A stretch of 64,000 bases of DNA, taken from Gemmatimonadota bacterium (GTDB lineage Bacteria > 4572-55 > J002). The notes under the pieces are model-generated. The model searched no databases and was not told the DNA's origin. It saw nothing but the letters and a program-made list of their open reading frames with translations. The stretch is from contig RFFQ01000003.1 of NCBI GenBank assembly GCA_003697105.1, positions 1-64,000 of the forward strand, given 5' to 3'. The position numbers and the translations under genes are program-made. Positions 62,860-64,000 of the stretch are shown one piece after another; position 1 is the stretch's first letter, and the number at the start of each line of letters is the position of its first letter.

Positions 62860-63177
62860 TTAGACACATCCTTTTGGTTTACCTAAACCAGCCGCTTTAG
62901 CCGCTTTTTTCGCCGGACCCTTCGGAAAAAGATCATACAACTCTTTTGTAGGAATCCCACCTTGATTTTTAATACGCCGCATGGTCGGAATTTGTCCTTT
63001 TTCAAAGAAATCCGAGCGCATAAAATGGATAACCTTCCAATGTCGTTCGGTCAATTCATCAATACCTTCTTCTTTGGCGAGTTCTGGCGCCATTTCTTCC
63101 GTCCAATCTTCTGGATTGACTAAAAATCCATCGGCATCGACTTCTACGGTTTTACCGGCATACGTTTTAGTAGGCAT
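62860..63177 (-). CDS. TusE/DsrC/DsvC-family sulfur carrier
   Basis: 105 residues with VDADGFLVNPEDWTEEMAP and the C-terminal arm GLGKPKGCV, whose penultimate Cys104 is the persulfide-carrying CysA. The second DsrC cysteine about ten residues earlier (CysB) is replaced: the arm reads KKAAKAAG. That makes it TusE/RspA-like rather than the dissimilatory DsrC that forms a trisulfide. It sits between DUF1641 and DsrE-like genes. Confidence 0.92.
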   Translation of the reverse strand: MPTKTYAGKTVEVDADGFLVNPEDWTEEMAPELAKEEGIDELTERHWKVIHFMRSDFFEKGQIPTMRRIKNQGGIPTKELYDLFPKGPAKKAAKAAGLGKPKGCV

Positions 63178-63189
63178 GGTGTAATCTCC

Positions 63190-63918
63190 TTAATGTGAGT
63201 TAGAATGAGTGTTAGAATGAGTTACGTGGGTTGGGTGATGATGACCCAGCCCTTTTAATACATGGATTAAAACCGTCAGTCCCCGTTTCACTTCCGGATC
63301 GCCCATTTGCTTGAGCAGACCCACGGTGGATATTTTTTCGTGTTCTACCGTTTCTTCAGCTTCCCGGTAGAGTTCCGCAATGGTATCTGCCGTTTCGATC
63401 ATATCCGGTTGGGTGTAGTTCCGAATAGTATTAAGGATCGAAACAATATTTTGGCGCAATAACCGCACATCTTGTGGTGTAAAGTTTGTTACGATTTCAT
63501 CGAAAATCTGTACGGATTCTCGCAAGAATTCAAAATAGCCTTTGCGGTCAAATTCATCGAGGATTTCCAACCACTCGTTGAACATCTGTTTGCTGAGTGG
63601 TTTTAAATCTTCAAACAGATCGGCAGCACTTTCCACCTGATCCAGCATGTGAGTCAGATTACGAGTATTGCGCAGTAACTTTTTACCAAGGAAGATCAAA
63701 TCCGCCGTATCAAAATACCCGGCAACATCATCAAGTTCCTCAATAGCCGCATTGAAAGCATCTTTGCCGATCAGGGTCAAATCTGCCTGAAGTTCCTTCA
63801 ATTCGCGTTTGCGGCGTTGTTCCTGCCGGATGTAATCCATAATCACATCCAACTTTTGGTTGATGCCAGCCAACACATCACTTTGGGTTAATTGCTGATC
63901 GAATGTGGTCTGTTCCAT
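63190..63918 (-). CDS. DUF1641 domain protein
   Basis: 242 residues, largely helical, with an N-terminal coiled-coil region and the segment GDPEVKRGLTVLIHVLKGLG typical of DUF1641, ending in a His-rich tail (GHHHPTHVTHSNTHSNSH). DUF1641 genes are regularly found beside sulfide:quinone-oxidoreductase-like flavoproteins, DsrE and TusE genes, as here. Function unknown. Confidence 0.88.
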   Translation of the reverse strand: MEQTTFDQQLTQSDVLAGINQKLDVIMDYIRQEQRRKRELKELQADLTLIGKDAFNAAIEELDDVAGYFDTADLIFLGKKLLRNTRNLTHMLDQVESAADLFEDLKPLSKQMFNEWLEILDEFDRKGYFEFLRESVQIFDEIVTNFTPQDVRLLRQNIVSILNTIRNYTQPDMIETADTIAELYREAEETVEHEKISTVGLLKQMGDPEVKRGLTVLIHVLKGLGHHHPTHVTHSNTHSNSH

Positions 63919-63921
63919 CGG

Positions 63922-64000
63922 TTACCCCCTTTTCTTGCCCGCCATGAGCATTTGGGATTCAATCGGGAGTTCTGCCCCTTTCAGAAGAAGATTCCAGTAC
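63922..64000 (-). CDS. C-terminus of a probable SQR-like FAD oxidoreductase (truncated)
   Basis: Only the last 25 codons are in the window, ending at TAA 63924-63922 just before the DUF1641 start. They read YWNLLLKGAELPIESQM then LMAGKKRG. This resembles the C-terminus of NAD(P)/FAD-dependent sulfide:quinone-reductase-like proteins, and the neighbourhood agrees. The identification rests on a very short piece. Confidence 0.5.
   Translation of the reverse strand, partial: YWNLLLKGAELPIESQMLMAGKKRG

Noticed and set aside
1-64000. tRNA, rRNA, CRISPR, transposase or integrase genes
   Set aside because: I scanned by eye for these and saw no convincing candidate; a covariance or profile search would be needed to exclude a tRNA.

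Overview
The window looks like chromosome of an uncultured or little-studied member of the FCB superphylum (Bacteroidota/Ignavibacteriota/Calditrichota/KSB1-like). The main evidence is two secreted proteins ending in NPFNP...GLY/GFY...LLK/LLR type IX-style sorting domains, together with HYC_CC_PP-like small proteins and CusA/CusB variants of Bacteroidota type. No tRNA, rRNA, CRISPR array, transposase or integrase was recognised. The left and right ends are both truncated genes.

Layout. 1-4.3 kb: a truncated unknown gene, an alkaline-phosphatase-superfamily hydrolase, an Rrf2 regulator and a two-gene membrane operon behind a promoter with two CTGT-N8-ACAG operators. 4.3-12.4 kb: two overlapping PAS/GAF hybrid histidine kinases and a secreted transglutaminase-like protein. 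12.4-16.5 kb (minus strand): a mercury operon merR-trx-merTP-merA, followed 21 bp later by a secreted thioredoxin-like gene. That gene has an in-frame UGA exactly where the first Cys of a WCxxC motif should be, a strong selenoprotein candidate. 16.7-29 kb (minus): a heavy-metal (Cu/Ag-type) RND efflux locus (cusA, cusB, tolC-type) with YHS, HYC_CC_PP, DUF302, GNAT and LVIVD-repeat proteins and a 38-residue basic peptide.

29-53.5 kb (minus): a large energy-metabolism cluster. It holds a complete Rnf set (A, B, C, D, E, G, plus apbE) interleaved with 2-oxoacid:ferredoxin oxidoreductase (OFOR) genes. One gamma-alpha/beta pair keeps the usual motifs. Three further OFOR/PFOR paralogues (a beta-alpha fusion, a 769-residue protein and a giant of about 1518 residues) have lost thiamine-diphosphate and substrate motifs while two of them keep ferredoxin-type clusters. 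I infer a membrane-linked complex passing electrons from a 2-oxoacid oxidoreductase to Rnf. The cluster is interrupted at 41.9-43.8 kb by an EcoRV-like restriction-modification pair that ends in an attC-like site, so it appears to be an integron gene cassette. A mosaic of short palindromic repeats lies beside it.

54-59.8 kb (plus): a consensus promoter drives a bidirectional NAD-linked [NiFe]-hydrogenase hoxF-hoxU-hoxY-hoxH and a dihydroorotate-dehydrogenase-like flavoprotein. Together with Rnf and OFOR this suggests a metabolism balancing H2, NAD(H) and ferredoxin. 59.8-64 kb (minus): OsmC, a FadL-type outer-membrane protein broken by one amber codon, and a sulfur-relay group (DsrE-like, TusE/DsrC-like, DUF1641, end of an SQR-like flavoprotein).
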